Below, piece after piece: positions 1 to 8,101 of a stretch of 64,000 nucleotides of DNA. Source of the DNA: Salegentibacter sp. Hel_I_6 (lineage in GTDB: Bacteria > Bacteroidota > Bacteroidia > Flavobacteriales > Flavobacteriaceae). How positions within the stretch are numbered: the first letter of the stretch is position 1; every line of letters starts with the position of its first letter. A program made the position numbers and the translations under genes. The stretch lies in the NCBI RefSeq assembly GCF_000745315.1, contig NZ_JQNQ01000001.1, forward strand, positions 3,162,001 through 3,226,000, given 5' to 3'. The notes beneath the pieces are model-generated. The model was not told the DNA's origin, ran no database searches, and saw only the letters and a program-made list of their open reading frames with translations.

Positions 1-88
1 AGCTTAAAATACTAACTAAATCCCGGCTATAATTCCCCAGGCCGGTTGTATTGTGAAAAACTCTTTTTGCTTCGTAACCTATATTCAT
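1..88 (-). CDS. Glycosyltransferase family 4 protein, N-terminal fragment
   Basis: The minus strand has an ATG at 86-88 followed by 29 open codons to the window edge. The peptide begins MNIGYEAKRVFHNTTGLGNY and continues with SRDL. This resembles the N-terminus of GT-B fold family 4 glycosyltransferases, in which a glycine-rich loop such as TGLGNYSR lies close to the start and contacts the nucleotide-sugar donor. The rest of the gene lies outside the window. The next genes (GT2 and GT9) are also sugar transferases, which fits a cell-surface glycan locus. The family call rests on a short stretch and is an inference. Confidence 0.6.
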   Translation of the reverse strand, partial: MNIGYEAKRVFHNTTGLGNYSRDLVSILS

Positions 89-404
89 AATTTGAAGTAG
101 CTTTATTTAAAATCTTTACCTTCAACTAGAAGTTGAAGCTTGCAATTTGCAAAATTTAATATAAACCCTTTTATGAAACCTTCATAGATATCGGGAAAAT
201 TTGAGAATGGTTTTTGATATTAATTTTACATAAAATACTTTTACCTCGGTAATTGAGATTTAATGCTGCGAGGCTTGTCTCTATATGTAAATTATATCTT
301 CTTAAGTTAAAATCCTCTAGCTCATTTGAAAATTTTAATTTTCGCGAATTCAACTAACCACATTATATCTTTATTGTAAAATTAATAGTTAAAATTAAGT
401 ATTT
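89..404. other. Intergenic region without a supportable gene
   Basis: This AT-rich stretch lies between the minus-strand GT4 fragment and the plus-strand GT2 gene. A 60-codon open frame (353-171, minus) needs a TTG start and has no recognisable features, so I do not call it. Promoters for both divergent genes should lie here, but I see no clear TAnnTTTG element. Confidence 0.5.
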
Positions 405-413
405 TTGAGTCAA

Positions 414-1241
414 ATGCAACTAATGAATTCCATTAATACATCGGTGATTCTAAGTACTTATAATTCAGAGTCAAGACTCAGGAAGGTGCTTTGGAGTTAT
501 TCAGTACAAACTTATAAAAATTTTGAAATTGTTATAGCCGATGATGGTTCAGGGCAGAGTACTGAGAATTTGGTGAACGAGTTTAAGAAAGAATTTAAAA
601 TGCCTTTAACTCATGTATGGCAGGAAGACCACGGATTTCAGAAATCCAAAATTTTGAATAAGGCGATTGTATCTACAAATAGTGAATATATAATTTTTAG
701 CGATGGCGATTGCATCGCCAGATCAGATTTTGTTGAGCAACATATAAAAAACCGAAGAAGAAATCATTTTTTAAGCGGGGGGTATAATAAACTTAATGCA
801 AAACTATCGAGTTTAATAGAGAAGGAAGAAATTATAAATCAAAAATGTTTTGATATCAAGTGGCTTAAAAAACAAGGTTTACCAAGTTCTTTTAAAAATA
901 ATAAGATTACTTCAAAAGGTTGGAAAGCTAGATTCTTGAATAGGATTACCCCTACAATCCCTACCTGGAACGGCCATAATTCCTCAGGCTGGAAAGATGA
1001 TATTTTAAAGGTGAATGGCTTTGATGAAAGAATGCAATACGGCGGACAGGATCGGGAAATGGGGGAGCGGTTAATTAATCTGGGAGTTAAAGCAATTCAA
1101 ATTAGATATACTGCAATTTGTCTACATCTGGATCATACCCGAACCTACAAAAATGAAGATTCTCTAAAAAAAAATAGAGAAATAAGGAATAAAACAAAGT
1201 CGGAAAATAAAATAAAAACTTCTTACGGCATCAAACTTTAG
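414..1241 (+). CDS. Glycosyltransferase family 2 with C-terminal galactosyltransferase-like region
   Basis: The N-terminus has the GT-A signature SVILSTYNSESRL followed by IADDGSG, and the metal-binding DxD-type motif appears as FSDGDC. The C-terminal part contains NGFDERMQYGGQDREMGERL, which matches the VNGFDE...G..ED region of galactosyltransferase-associated C-terminal domains. It probably transfers a sugar during lipopolysaccharide or capsule synthesis at the inner face of the cytoplasmic membrane; acceptor and donor cannot be read from sequence. Start: ATG at 414 or 423; a TTG at 405 is possible but less likely. The stop overlaps the stop of the convergent GT9 gene by 4 bases. The family call is solid and the role is inferred from neighbours. 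Confidence 0.85.
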   Translation: MQLMNSINTSVILSTYNSESRLRKVLWSYSVQTYKNFEIVIADDGSGQSTENLVNEFKKEFKMPLTHVWQEDHGFQKSKILNKAIVSTNSEYIIFSDGDCIARSDFVEQHIKNRRRNHFLSGGYNKLNAKLSSLIEKEEIINQKCFDIKWLKKQGLPSSFKNNKITSKGWKARFLNRITPTIPTWNGHNSSGWKDDILKVNGFDERMQYGGQDREMGERLINLGVKAIQIRYTAICLHLDHTRTYKNEDSLKKNREIRNKTKSENKIKTSYGIKL

Positions 1242-2290
1242 AGGACATTTTCCTGTATAAAATTATCTATTTCAGGGATAATATATTTAGGTTCCAATTT
1301 TTGATATAATGATTTTCTTTCAGAAAAAATTTCCCTTCTGCTTTTGTCTTTATAAATTTCTGGATATAGATCCTTTACATGAATTGATCTATTTTGTTTT
1401 TCGTTCTCAAAGGTGCCCCAAAATTCCTTCGGTACAAATGGTGAAAATATAGAGAAACTAGGTTTTTTTAGAGCTTTTGCTATATGAATTGCGCCTCCTT
1501 CATTACCGATTATGGCATCACATTGACTCATGATTTTTATAAAATCTCTAAGATTTTTAGCAACAATATCAAAATTAATATTTTTAGAGGCATTTAATTC
1601 CTTTCTTAATTGTGAAATGTACTTCTCCTGAGAAGGAGAATAATTTAAAAGGAAATTCATTTCATAATTCTCTGATAGATAATTTAATATGTGAGCCATA
1701 TAATTTAATGGAAGCGACTTTTCCATCGAACTTCCAGGAACCGCTAACATTATTGTTTTTCTTTCAGTATTCAAACTGCTTAGGGTCTTTTTTGCGGTGT
1801 CAATTTCTTCTTTTGAAAGATAAATTTTAGGATATGGGTCTATTGAAGCTTCTTTGACTATTGTTTTAATAAAACTAATTCTATCATCCACAGCTTTTCC
1901 ATAGGGAGAAACTCTTCTTTCAAGAAGTTTTATTTTTGTTGTATAGGCAAATGGAATTGTAGTTTTATCGTAACCAATTCTAATTTTTGCATTACTAAAC
2001 AAAGAAAATAACTGGCTTTCTAATTTTGAATAATGGTCTACCACCAAACTAAAATGCTGCTTTTTGATGAAAAGCAGCATTTTTAATAGATTAATGGGTT
2101 TCCGAACTTCTTCCTGTTTAACTTTTATAATCTTATCAATGCTGGGATTGTTTTCCAAAACAGCTGAAGCAGAATCATAACAGAGAAAAGCAATATAAGC
2201 ATTGGGAAAAGTAGTTCTCAAATTATTCGCAATTATGGAAGCGAGAAGCACATCCCCAACCATTTTTTGCTGAATTATAAGTATTTTCAT
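1238..2290 (-). CDS. Glycosyltransferase family 9 (heptosyltransferase-like)
   Basis: The 350-residue protein begins MKILIIQQKMVGDVLLASII, the typical N-terminal Rossmann strand and loop of GT9 enzymes. The C-terminal half has AIIGNEGGAIHIAKALKKPS followed by FSIFSP, which corresponds to the ADP-sugar binding GxxGGxxHxA region of heptosyltransferases. Length fits the family. GT9 enzymes add heptose or a related sugar to the inner core of lipopolysaccharide on the cytoplasmic side of the inner membrane. The gene follows dapD on the same strand with about 110 bp between them. That gap contains a short C-rich/G-rich hairpin near 2383-2395, so co-transcription is uncertain. The exact sugar is unknown. 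Confidence 0.88.
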   Translation of the reverse strand: MKILIIQQKMVGDVLLASIIANNLRTTFPNAYIAFLCYDSASAVLENNPSIDKIIKVKQEEVRKPINLLKMLLFIKKQHFSLVVDHYSKLESQLFSLFSNAKIRIGYDKTTIPFAYTTKIKLLERRVSPYGKAVDDRISFIKTIVKEASIDPYPKIYLSKEEIDTAKKTLSSLNTERKTIMLAVPGSSMEKSLPLNYMAHILNYLSENYEMNFLLNYSPSQEKYISQLRKELNASKNINFDIVAKNLRDFIKIMSQCDAIIGNEGGAIHIAKALKKPSFSIFSPFVPKEFWGTFENEKQNRSIHVKDLYPEIYKDKSRREIFSERKSLYQKLEPKYIIPEIDNFIQENVL

Positions 2291-2403
2291 AGACCCCTAT
2301 CGCCCTCTCCAAAGTAGAGGATTTAATTTTTATCACTTTCTTTAATACTTCCTGATCTTTTTAGAATAAAAAGTTTTAATTCCCCCTTCGGGGGTTAGGG
2401 GGC

Positions 2404-3219
2404 TTACACGGCTACATTGTATTCGCGTAATGCATCATTTAAAGAAGTCTTTTTGTTGGTAGACTCTTTACGTTTTCCAATAATTAATGCACAGGGTACA
2501 TTGTATTCTCCGGCAGGGAATTTCTTGGTGTAACTTCCAGGGATCACTACCGATCTTGCTGGTACAATTCCTTTCATTTCTTTTGGTTCGTCGCCGGTAA
2601 CATCTATAATTTTAGTTGAAGCGGTAAGCACTACATTAGCGCCCAAAACAGCTTCTTTTTCAACTTTAACGCCTTCCACCACGATACTTCTTGATCCCAG
2701 AAATGCGTTATCTTCTATAATTACTGGAGAAGCTTGCAAAGGTTCTAATACCCCGCCAATTCCTACTCCGCCACTAAGGTGAACGTTTTTGCCAATTTGT
2801 GCACAGCTTCCTACTGTGGCCCAGGTATCTACCATAGTGCCTTCATCTACATAGGCGCCAATATTCACATAGCTTGGCATCATAATTACGCCGCTGGAAA
2901 TATAAGCCCCGTGCCTTGCGACTGCATTGGGAACTACACGAATTCCTTTTTCTTTATAACCTTTTTTCAACGGAATTTTATCGTGATATTCAAAAATTCC
3001 CGCTTCTAAAGTTTCCATTTGTTGGATAGGGAAATAAAGCACTACGCCTTTTTTCACCCATTCGTTTACCTGCCATCCATTCTCGGTAGGTTCGGCAGTT
3101 CTTAATTTTCCCGAATCCAAAAGTGAGATAACTTCACGTATAGCTTTTATGGTTTCTGTATCTTTTAGTAATTCCCGGTTTTCCCAGGCTTCATTGATCT
3201 TAGCTTCTAAATGATCCAT
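2404..3219 (-). CDS. dapD: 2,3,4,5-tetrahydropyridine-2,6-dicarboxylate N-succinyltransferase
   Basis: The 271-residue protein shows an N-terminal helical region followed by a left-handed beta-helix of hexapeptide repeats (VNIGAYVDEGTMVDTWATVG, then AQIGKNVHLSGGVGIGGVLE), and then VIIEDNAFLGSRSIVVEGV. This layout and length are those of DapD, the trimeric cytosolic enzyme that succinylates tetrahydrodipicolinate in the succinylase branch of lysine and meso-diaminopimelate synthesis. A divergent ruvX gene lies about 90 bp away. A possible -7 element for dapD is at 3236-3243. No oddities were seen. Family assignment is strong because motif order and length both agree. Confidence 0.95.
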   Translation of the reverse strand: MDHLEAKINEAWENRELLKDTETIKAIREVISLLDSGKLRTAEPTENGWQVNEWVKKGVVLYFPIQQMETLEAGIFEYHDKIPLKKGYKEKGIRVVPNAVARHGAYISSGVIMMPSYVNIGAYVDEGTMVDTWATVGSCAQIGKNVHLSGGVGIGGVLEPLQASPVIIEDNAFLGSRSIVVEGVKVEKEAVLGANVVLTASTKIIDVTGDEPKEMKGIVPARSVVIPGSYTKKFPAGEYNVPCALIIGKRKESTNKKTSLNDALREYNVAV

Positions 3220-3235
3220 TTTTTTTGATTTTTAG

Positions 3236-3243
3236 CAAATATA
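3236..3243 (-). promoter_or_regulatory. Candidate -7 element for dapD
   Basis: Read on the minus strand this is TATATTTG, a full match to the Bacteroidota TAnnTTTG consensus, 16 bases before the dapD start codon. No clear -33 TTG was found at the usual distance. Confidence 0.45.
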
Positions 3244-3261
3244 ATAGCTTAAGGCTAATTT

Positions 3262-3293
3262 TTGGTGGTAAAGCAATATAAACCTTACCTTTG
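3262..3293 (+). promoter_or_regulatory. Candidate promoter of ruvX (Bacteroidota -33/-7 type)
   Basis: TTG at 3262-3264 and TACCTTTG at 3286-3293 are separated by 21 bases, close to the usual spacing of Bacteroidota sigma-ABfr-type promoters. The predicted start site gives a very short leader before the ATG at 3308. Confidence 0.55.
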
Positions 3294-3307
3294 CGCAAAT
3301 TTTGAAG

Positions 3308-3715
3308 ATGGCACGAATTATGGCACTTGATTTTGGGACAAAACGCACCGGTATTGCCGTTAGCGATGAGCTCAAAATGATTGCTTCAGGATTAACTACC
3401 GTTAAAACACCAGAGCTTCTGGATTTTCTTGAAAAATATTTTAAAGAGGAAAATGTTGAATTGGTGCTGGTAGGAGAACCTAAACAAAAAGACGATGCGG
3501 CTTCACCCGTTGAAGTCTATATCCTGCAGTTTTTAAAAATTTTTATTAAAAAGTTTCCTGAAATGCCGCTTAAAAGAATTGATGAAAGGTTCACTTCAAA
3601 AATGGCTTTTCAGTCTATGATAGACAGCGGACTTAAAAAAAAGAAACGCAGAGATAAAGCACTTATAGATGAAATTAGCGCGACTATTATTCTGCAATCT
3701 TATTTATACGAGTAG
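3308..3715 (+). CDS. ruvX: Putative pre-16S rRNA nuclease / Holliday junction resolvase-like YqgF
   Basis: The protein of 135 residues starts MARIMALDFGTKRTGIAVSD, the first acidic beta-strand of the RNase H-like fold typical of YqgF/RuvX. It then has LVGEPKQKDD and the IDERFTSKMA segment and ends near an ISATIILQSYL helix. The family's acidic catalytic residues are recognisable (D7, the ERF region, and a late DE before ISA). YqgF trims the 5' end of pre-16S rRNA in E. coli and is often annotated as a resolvase. I chose the ATG at 3308 over an upstream TTG at 3302. It is followed by a four-helix-bundle gene and then def, all on one strand. Confidence 0.92.
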   Translation: MARIMALDFGTKRTGIAVSDELKMIASGLTTVKTPELLDFLEKYFKEENVELVLVGEPKQKDDAASPVEVYILQFLKIFIKKFPEMPLKRIDERFTSKMAFQSMIDSGLKKKKRRDKALIDEISATIILQSYLYE

Positions 3716-3736
3716 CCATAAAATGTATAATATATA

Positions 3737-4149
3737 TTGAATAATGTATAATTTCAGTTGTTTGAAATCATGAAAACTGACTTAATTAAACGTTCCAATG
3801 TTTTTGCGCATAAATGTGTGAAACTAGCAATAAATCTTCCAAAAAATAAATTAGGAGGCCATATTGAGGGTCAGTTAATTAGATGTAGTACTTCTGTTGC
3901 AGCGAATTACAGGGCCGCATGTTTAGGGCAATCAAAAAAAGCTTTTATTTCAAAATTGGGAATAGTAATTGAAGAAGCTGATGAATGTATTTTCTGGATA
4001 GAATTCGCGAAGGATGAAGATCTGCTAAATGAGAAAGATTCAAAAGAATTGATAATTGAAGCCAAAGAGTTGACATCGATCTTTATCGCGTCTAGAATCA
4101 CCGCGGTAAGAAACCAAAATTCCGGAAAATAATATTATAAATTATTCAT
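3737..4149. repeat. Imperfect inverted repeats bracketing the four-helix-bundle gene
   Basis: The 16 bases at 3737-3752 (TTGAATAATGTATAAT) pair with the reverse complement of 4134-4149 at 14 of 16 positions. The repeats flank the gene at 3770-4132 on both sides. The sequence is very AT-rich, so chance similarity is possible. Confidence 0.35.
3770..4132 (+). CDS. Four helix bundle protein (23S rRNA intervening-sequence family)
   Basis: The 120-residue product is predicted to be almost all helical. It contains KRSNVFAHKCVKLAINLPKN, the RCSTSVAANYRAACLGQSKK motif and an EADECIFWIEF segment, which are hallmarks of the S23/IVS four-helix-bundle family (TIGR02436). Members occur inside 23S rRNA intervening sequences and also as free genes scattered through Bacteroidota genomes; no biochemical role is established. 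Here it sits between ruvX and def rather than in an rRNA gene. The start is the ATG at 3770; an in-frame TTG at 3758 is less likely. AT-rich inverted repeats on both sides suggest it may be an inserted unit. Confidence 0.85.
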   Translation: MKTDLIKRSNVFAHKCVKLAINLPKNKLGGHIEGQLIRCSTSVAANYRAACLGQSKKAFISKLGIVIEEADECIFWIEFAKDEDLLNEKDSKELIIEAKELTSIFIASRITAVRNQNSGK

Positions 4150-4173
4150 TATAAAATATAAATTCTAAGAAGA

Positions 4174-4764
4174 ATGATTTTACCAATTGTAGCCTACGGG
4201 GATCCGGTTTTACGAAAAAAATGTAAAGAAATTCCGCAAGATTATCCAAAACTGGATGAATTGATAGAAAACATGTGGGAAACCATGTATAATGCATTTG
4301 GAGTTGGTTTAGCCGCGCCACAAATTGGTCGCCCAATTCGGTTGTTTCTTGTAGATTCAAGCCCTTTTGCTGAAGACGAGGAGTTAGAACTTCAGGAACG
4401 TGAAGAACTTAAGAAGTTAAAAAAGGTTTTTATCAATCCCAAGATTATTGAAGAGGAAGGCGACGAATGGGCTTTTAATGAAGGCTGTTTAAGTATACCT
4501 GATGTTAGGGAAGATGTATTTAGAAAACCACAGATTCTTATTGAATACCAGGATGAAAATTTTAAAGCACATCGCGAGACTTTTACCGGTTTAGCCGCCA
4601 GGGTAATTCAGCACGAATATGACCATATTGAAGGAATTTTATTTACTGATAAACTATCCAGCCTTAAAAAGCGTTTGCTAAAAGGAAAACTTGGTGGGAT
4701 TTCAAAAGGAAAGGTGAAGATCGAATATAAAATGCGTTTTCCTGAAATGAAAAAAGGGCGCTAA
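4174..4764 (+). CDS. def: Peptide deformylase
   Basis: All three deformylase motifs are present: GVGLAAPQIG at residues 43-52, EGCLS near 108, and QHEYDH near 147-152. The cysteine and two histidines bind the catalytic metal, and the glutamate of HEYDH is the general acid/base. The enzyme removes the formyl group from the N-terminal methionine of new proteins at the ribosome exit. At 196 residues, with the acidic loop DEELELQEREELKKLKK inserted between motifs 1 and 2, it matches Bacteroidota deformylases. It lies downstream of the four-helix-bundle gene and upstream of a DUF5606 gene, a neighbour often found with def in this phylum. Confidence 0.96.
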   Translation: MILPIVAYGDPVLRKKCKEIPQDYPKLDELIENMWETMYNAFGVGLAAPQIGRPIRLFLVDSSPFAEDEELELQEREELKKLKKVFINPKIIEEEGDEWAFNEGCLSIPDVREDVFRKPQILIEYQDENFKAHRETFTGLAARVIQHEYDHIEGILFTDKLSSLKKRLLKGKLGGISKGKVKIEYKMRFPEMKKGR

Positions 4765-4917
4765 TCACTTTGATAATTAGTTCTGGCAGCTGATATTTGC
4801 CAGCCGAAAATTGAAACTCTCGGTAAAAAGTTCAGGAGAATTAAATAAAATAAACATATATAATTTCGAGGTAAGCCTCGGTAAATTAAACCCTCACTGA
4901 GGGATTAAAACACTATT

Positions 4918-5352
4918 ATGGGATTAGATAAAATATTAGCGATTTCCGGAAAACCAGGATTATACGAACTAACCGCGCAAAGTCGAGGCGGCTTTATTGT
5001 TAAATCAATTCCCGATGGGAAAAAAATGGCTGTGAATATTCGCCATAACGTGAGCCTGTTAAGCGAAATAGCTATTTATACCTATACCGAAGAAGTTCCG
5101 CTGGCGGAAATCTTTGAAAAGATTAAAGAAAAGGAAGATGGTAGTGAAGCAATTAATCATAAATCTAATAAAGCTGAATTAGAGAATTATTTCGCTGAAA
5201 TTCTACCTGATTATGATGTAGATAGGGTTTACACCAGCGATATGAAAAAGATCTTCCAGTGGTATAACCTTTTAGTAAAAAGCGGAATCACCGATTTTTC
5301 TACCGAAGAAGCAAAACCAGCCGATAAAGATACGTCGGGAGAAGAAGAATAA
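4918..5352 (+). CDS. DUF5606 domain-containing protein
   Basis: The 144-residue protein starts MGLDKILAISGKPGLYELTA and continues with KMAVNIRHNVSLLSEIAIYT, both characteristic of the DUF5606 family of Bacteroidota. The second half is acidic and helical and ends in an acidic tail (DKDTSGEEE). No signal peptide or membrane segment is visible, so it is probably cytosolic. Function is unknown. Its place after def suggests a conserved neighbourhood, although a gap of about 150 bp with two small hairpins (near 4868-4881 and 4890-4901) separates them, so it may have its own transcript. A strong terminator follows at 5429-5465. Confidence 0.85.
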   Translation: MGLDKILAISGKPGLYELTAQSRGGFIVKSIPDGKKMAVNIRHNVSLLSEIAIYTYTEEVPLAEIFEKIKEKEDGSEAINHKSNKAELENYFAEILPDYDVDRVYTSDMKKIFQWYNLLVKSGITDFSTEEAKPADKDTSGEEE

Positions 5353-5428
5353 GAGCTTAAATATTTCGCGTCATTTCAGGGAAAAATCAATTTGTAACTG
5401 AAATACATCGAAATTACATTCAACATAA

Positions 5429-5465
5429 AAACCTCATAGATTTTTAAAATCTATGAGGTTTTTAT
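5429..5465 (+). terminator. Rho-independent terminator
   Basis: A 14-bp perfect stem (ACCTCATAGATTTT with its complement, 5431-5444 and 5446-5459) is followed by a T-rich tract. It lies between the plus-strand DUF5606 gene and the convergent DUF5686 gene. The A-tract on the left side could let it act on both strands. Confidence 0.75.
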
Positions 5466-5536
5466 TTATATGGTTTTTACAAAACCCCTGGGGATCTTAT
5501 CCAGGTTGATGATTCCTTGCGGTGGTTAGGAGGCTT

Positions 5537-8026
5537 TTAATCCAACACTCCCAAAAACTTTAGTCCGAAGATAAACGCGCCTTCACGCTGTCCATCCATA
5601 TTAGAAACCACATAGTCCAGGCGCAGTAAGCGGTACTTTCCAAATCCAAGATTATCAATCCCTACCGAATATTCAGAATAAGGTTTATCATCCTGGGTGT
5701 AAAGAGCGTGAGCGCCTACTACCAGGTTGTAATTAAGTTTGTTAAGAAAAGGGATCTTTCCTAAAACCCAGCCTTTAAAGTCGTGCTCAGCGTGGGCTTC
5801 AGCGTAAGTTTTGTTGGTACTTAAACTATAATAAGGAAGAAGATTGAATCTTGATAAATTACTAAATCCGTTGTTTACCCGGGTTTGATTTCCAATAAAA
5901 TGCCGGTAATCTACAAAAGCCATATTCTCGGCATTGAGGAAGGTTCCACCCATTAAATTATAACCAAACTCACCTTTATTACCCAGTTTTAAGTTTTGGG
6001 TCACCGAAGCTTTAAATTGATCGTAATTGTAATCGGTTATACTTGATCCAAATCCTTTTTCGTAGCCAAGATATAGGGTTGGGTATTTCTCATTATTGAT
6101 GTTAAATTTCCCGCTGGGGTAGCTCATATATTTTTGACCAAATCGTATTCTGGTATTAAGCTTTAATTTAAAAATATCGTGTTCGCTAAAGGGTACAGAT
6201 CCAAAATTTTCAGGTTGCAACGGATTGTTCGAGGTGTATTCCACATTTTCATTATCGATTATAACCTGGTCTGTAGTATTTAATAAAGCATTCCTGTCTT
6301 CATAACTAAAATCACCAAAAAAGTATAATCCGTTTAAAAGCTCCTGTTGATAGGATATTTCGGCGAATTTACGTTCGTAAAGCTTCAGGTAATTGCGTTC
6401 AAAGAATATGGTAGTTATATCGTTTAATCGCTCAGAGATTGGTGTTCTATCGTTAATTTGTGCAGCTTCAATACCTCCTTTAATACTTAGAACCGGCCTG
6501 TTAGAATTATTAAATTGCTTCTGAAATCCTGCGATAGCTCTAAACCTATCATCGCTAAAACCATAATTAAGTGAAGAATATAAACGCCAGAATTTCCCTG
6601 AATTTTCATCTTCAGCATCATTTTGTCTATATGAAATAGTAGTGGAAGTATTCCAACCCTGCACCGTGTTGAAATGCGTGCCCATCAAGGGAGAACTAAT
6701 ATTAAAATATCTGTCTTTGTGTGAATTTCGCCATGAATATCCGAAGATAGGAGCGGTTAAATTGAATTTATTTCGAACTGCATCAACTGAATCTTTATAG
6801 GGTTTTGAATTCCGAATTTCCTGTATGCTATCTTTTTTTACATAGTCATTAATTTCTTCATCGGTTAAAGGCACCGGCCGTAATTGCTCCCAGTAGGTAG
6901 AATCTTTTTTGTTCGCTGCTTCAGCAAATGACATTATTTCGCGCCCAAAACTGTTTTTTGTAAAATCTGGATTGAAATCGTAATTGCTGTAAACCGCGGT
7001 AAATCTACCATCTCCAGAAATACCGAACATTGCAAACTTAAAATCTACAGTTTGTGAAAGTTGAATATAAAATCCATTTTCTTCAGAATACCGGTAATTT
7101 TGTTTAAAATCTAAAGTTTCTATAGGTGGTACCTGTATGGCCTGGCCGGTGGTTTGTAGTTCTACTCCAAAGATTTGCCAAAGCTCTTCCACGATATAAA
7201 TATATCCAGAAAAAACACGGTCTTGTGGGCGTTTGGGACTAACTTCAATTTTATTGATGAGGTTGCCATTTTCGTCATAAAATGTTCCCTCAAGTTCATA
7301 ATTATAATAATTGAACGCATATTCGGCGATAGGGGATACCATTTCACTATTAATTGCAATGGTATTCTCATAAAATGAAAAGTAGGATTCCTGTGCCGAA
7401 TTTAAACTGAAACCATTATCATCACCGCTTACTTTAGAGGCAATGATCTTTTCTTTAAAATCGTCTGGCCTTTTATAAGAAATTTCAGAAATAGTTTCGC
7501 TTAAGTAAACGATCCCGCTTCGGGTAGAATCCAGGCCACCACCAAGATCGCCAATTTCCTGACCCAGGATTTTTTCCGGGGCGTTTTGAATTCTCCATAA
7601 TCCGCGGGAATAATAATCTGCGGTATATGCTTCGAGTTTTGCAGCATTTTCTTTTCGGAATTCAATCGCTTTCCTAATTATGGCGTTGGCGGGATTTTCA
7701 CCGGCGGTTATATTAACTGCTTCGAGATTGGTGCTTTCCGCTTTTAGCTGAACATCTAGGTTAAAGGGGAAATTTTCTACTTCAATAGTTTTCATCTGAG
7801 TTTTATAACCCAAAAATTGAAAAATTAGATTGTATTCCCCGGGCTGTTCAATTTTAAGTTCATAAATCCCATTCTCATTAGTGGTGGTTCCAAACCTGCC
7901 GTCTTCAGAATAAATATTTACATAAGGGAGTTTTTTATTTTCGGTATCGGTGACCGTTCCGGTAATTTGAGCGCTTAAATTAAAAGATAAAAAAAGAAGA
8001 AAAATGATGATAAGTCTTTGATGCAT
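5537..8026 (-). CDS. DUF5686 / carboxypeptidase-like regulatory domain outer-membrane protein
   Basis: The 829-residue protein has a signal peptide (residues 1-19, ending near FNLSAQ) and then a carboxypeptidase-D-like regulatory beta-sandwich (ITGTVTDTENKKLPYVNIYS ... FQFLGYKTQMKTIEV). A long DUF5686 region follows, rich in aromatic residues and alternating strands, which suggests an outer-membrane barrel. The final segment ends GLKFLGVLD without charged residues at the very end, as is common for outer-membrane proteins. DUF5686 members are widespread in Bacteroidota and their substrate is unknown. No SusD-like partner is nearby. The 3' end abuts a short intergenic GC-rich phrase. The family call is good; function is unknown. 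Confidence 0.85.
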   Translation of the reverse strand: MHQRLIIIFLLFLSFNLSAQITGTVTDTENKKLPYVNIYSEDGRFGTTTNENGIYELKIEQPGEYNLIFQFLGYKTQMKTIEVENFPFNLDVQLKAESTNLEAVNITAGENPANAIIRKAIEFRKENAAKLEAYTADYYSRGLWRIQNAPEKILGQEIGDLGGGLDSTRSGIVYLSETISEISYKRPDDFKEKIIASKVSGDDNGFSLNSAQESYFSFYENTIAINSEMVSPIAEYAFNYYNYELEGTFYDENGNLINKIEVSPKRPQDRVFSGYIYIVEELWQIFGVELQTTGQAIQVPPIETLDFKQNYRYSEENGFYIQLSQTVDFKFAMFGISGDGRFTAVYSNYDFNPDFTKNSFGREIMSFAEAANKKDSTYWEQLRPVPLTDEEINDYVKKDSIQEIRNSKPYKDSVDAVRNKFNLTAPIFGYSWRNSHKDRYFNISSPLMGTHFNTVQGWNTSTTISYRQNDAEDENSGKFWRLYSSLNYGFSDDRFRAIAGFQKQFNNSNRPVLSIKGGIEAAQINDRTPISERLNDITTIFFERNYLKLYERKFAEISYQQELLNGLYFFGDFSYEDRNALLNTTDQVIIDNENVEYTSNNPLQPENFGSVPFSEHDIFKLKLNTRIRFGQKYMSYPSGKFNINNEKYPTLYLGYEKGFGSSITDYNYDQFKASVTQNLKLGNKGEFGYNLMGGTFLNAENMAFVDYRHFIGNQTRVNNGFSNLSRFNLLPYYSLSTNKTYAEAHAEHDFKGWVLGKIPFLNKLNYNLVVGAHALYTQDDKPYSEYSVGIDNLGFGKYRLLRLDYVVSNMDGQREGAFIFGLKFLGVLD

Positions 8027-8101
8027 GATGATGAATGTTTTGAAGTCGCCAAAATAAGTAAAATATTTGGTGTTCCCTGTAATTGTTGACTTTAGCGTGA
8101 A

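Noticed and set aside
171..353. 60-codon minus-strand frame near the left edge
   Set aside because: It needs a TTG start, has no signal or domain features and lies in an AT-rich divergent promoter region. I treat it as chance.
4865..4905. Riboswitch upstream of the DUF5606 gene
   Set aside because: Two short hairpins (CGAGG/CCTCG and CCCTC/GAGGG) are present, but there is no T-tract, no conserved aptamer core that I recognise, and no metabolic link.
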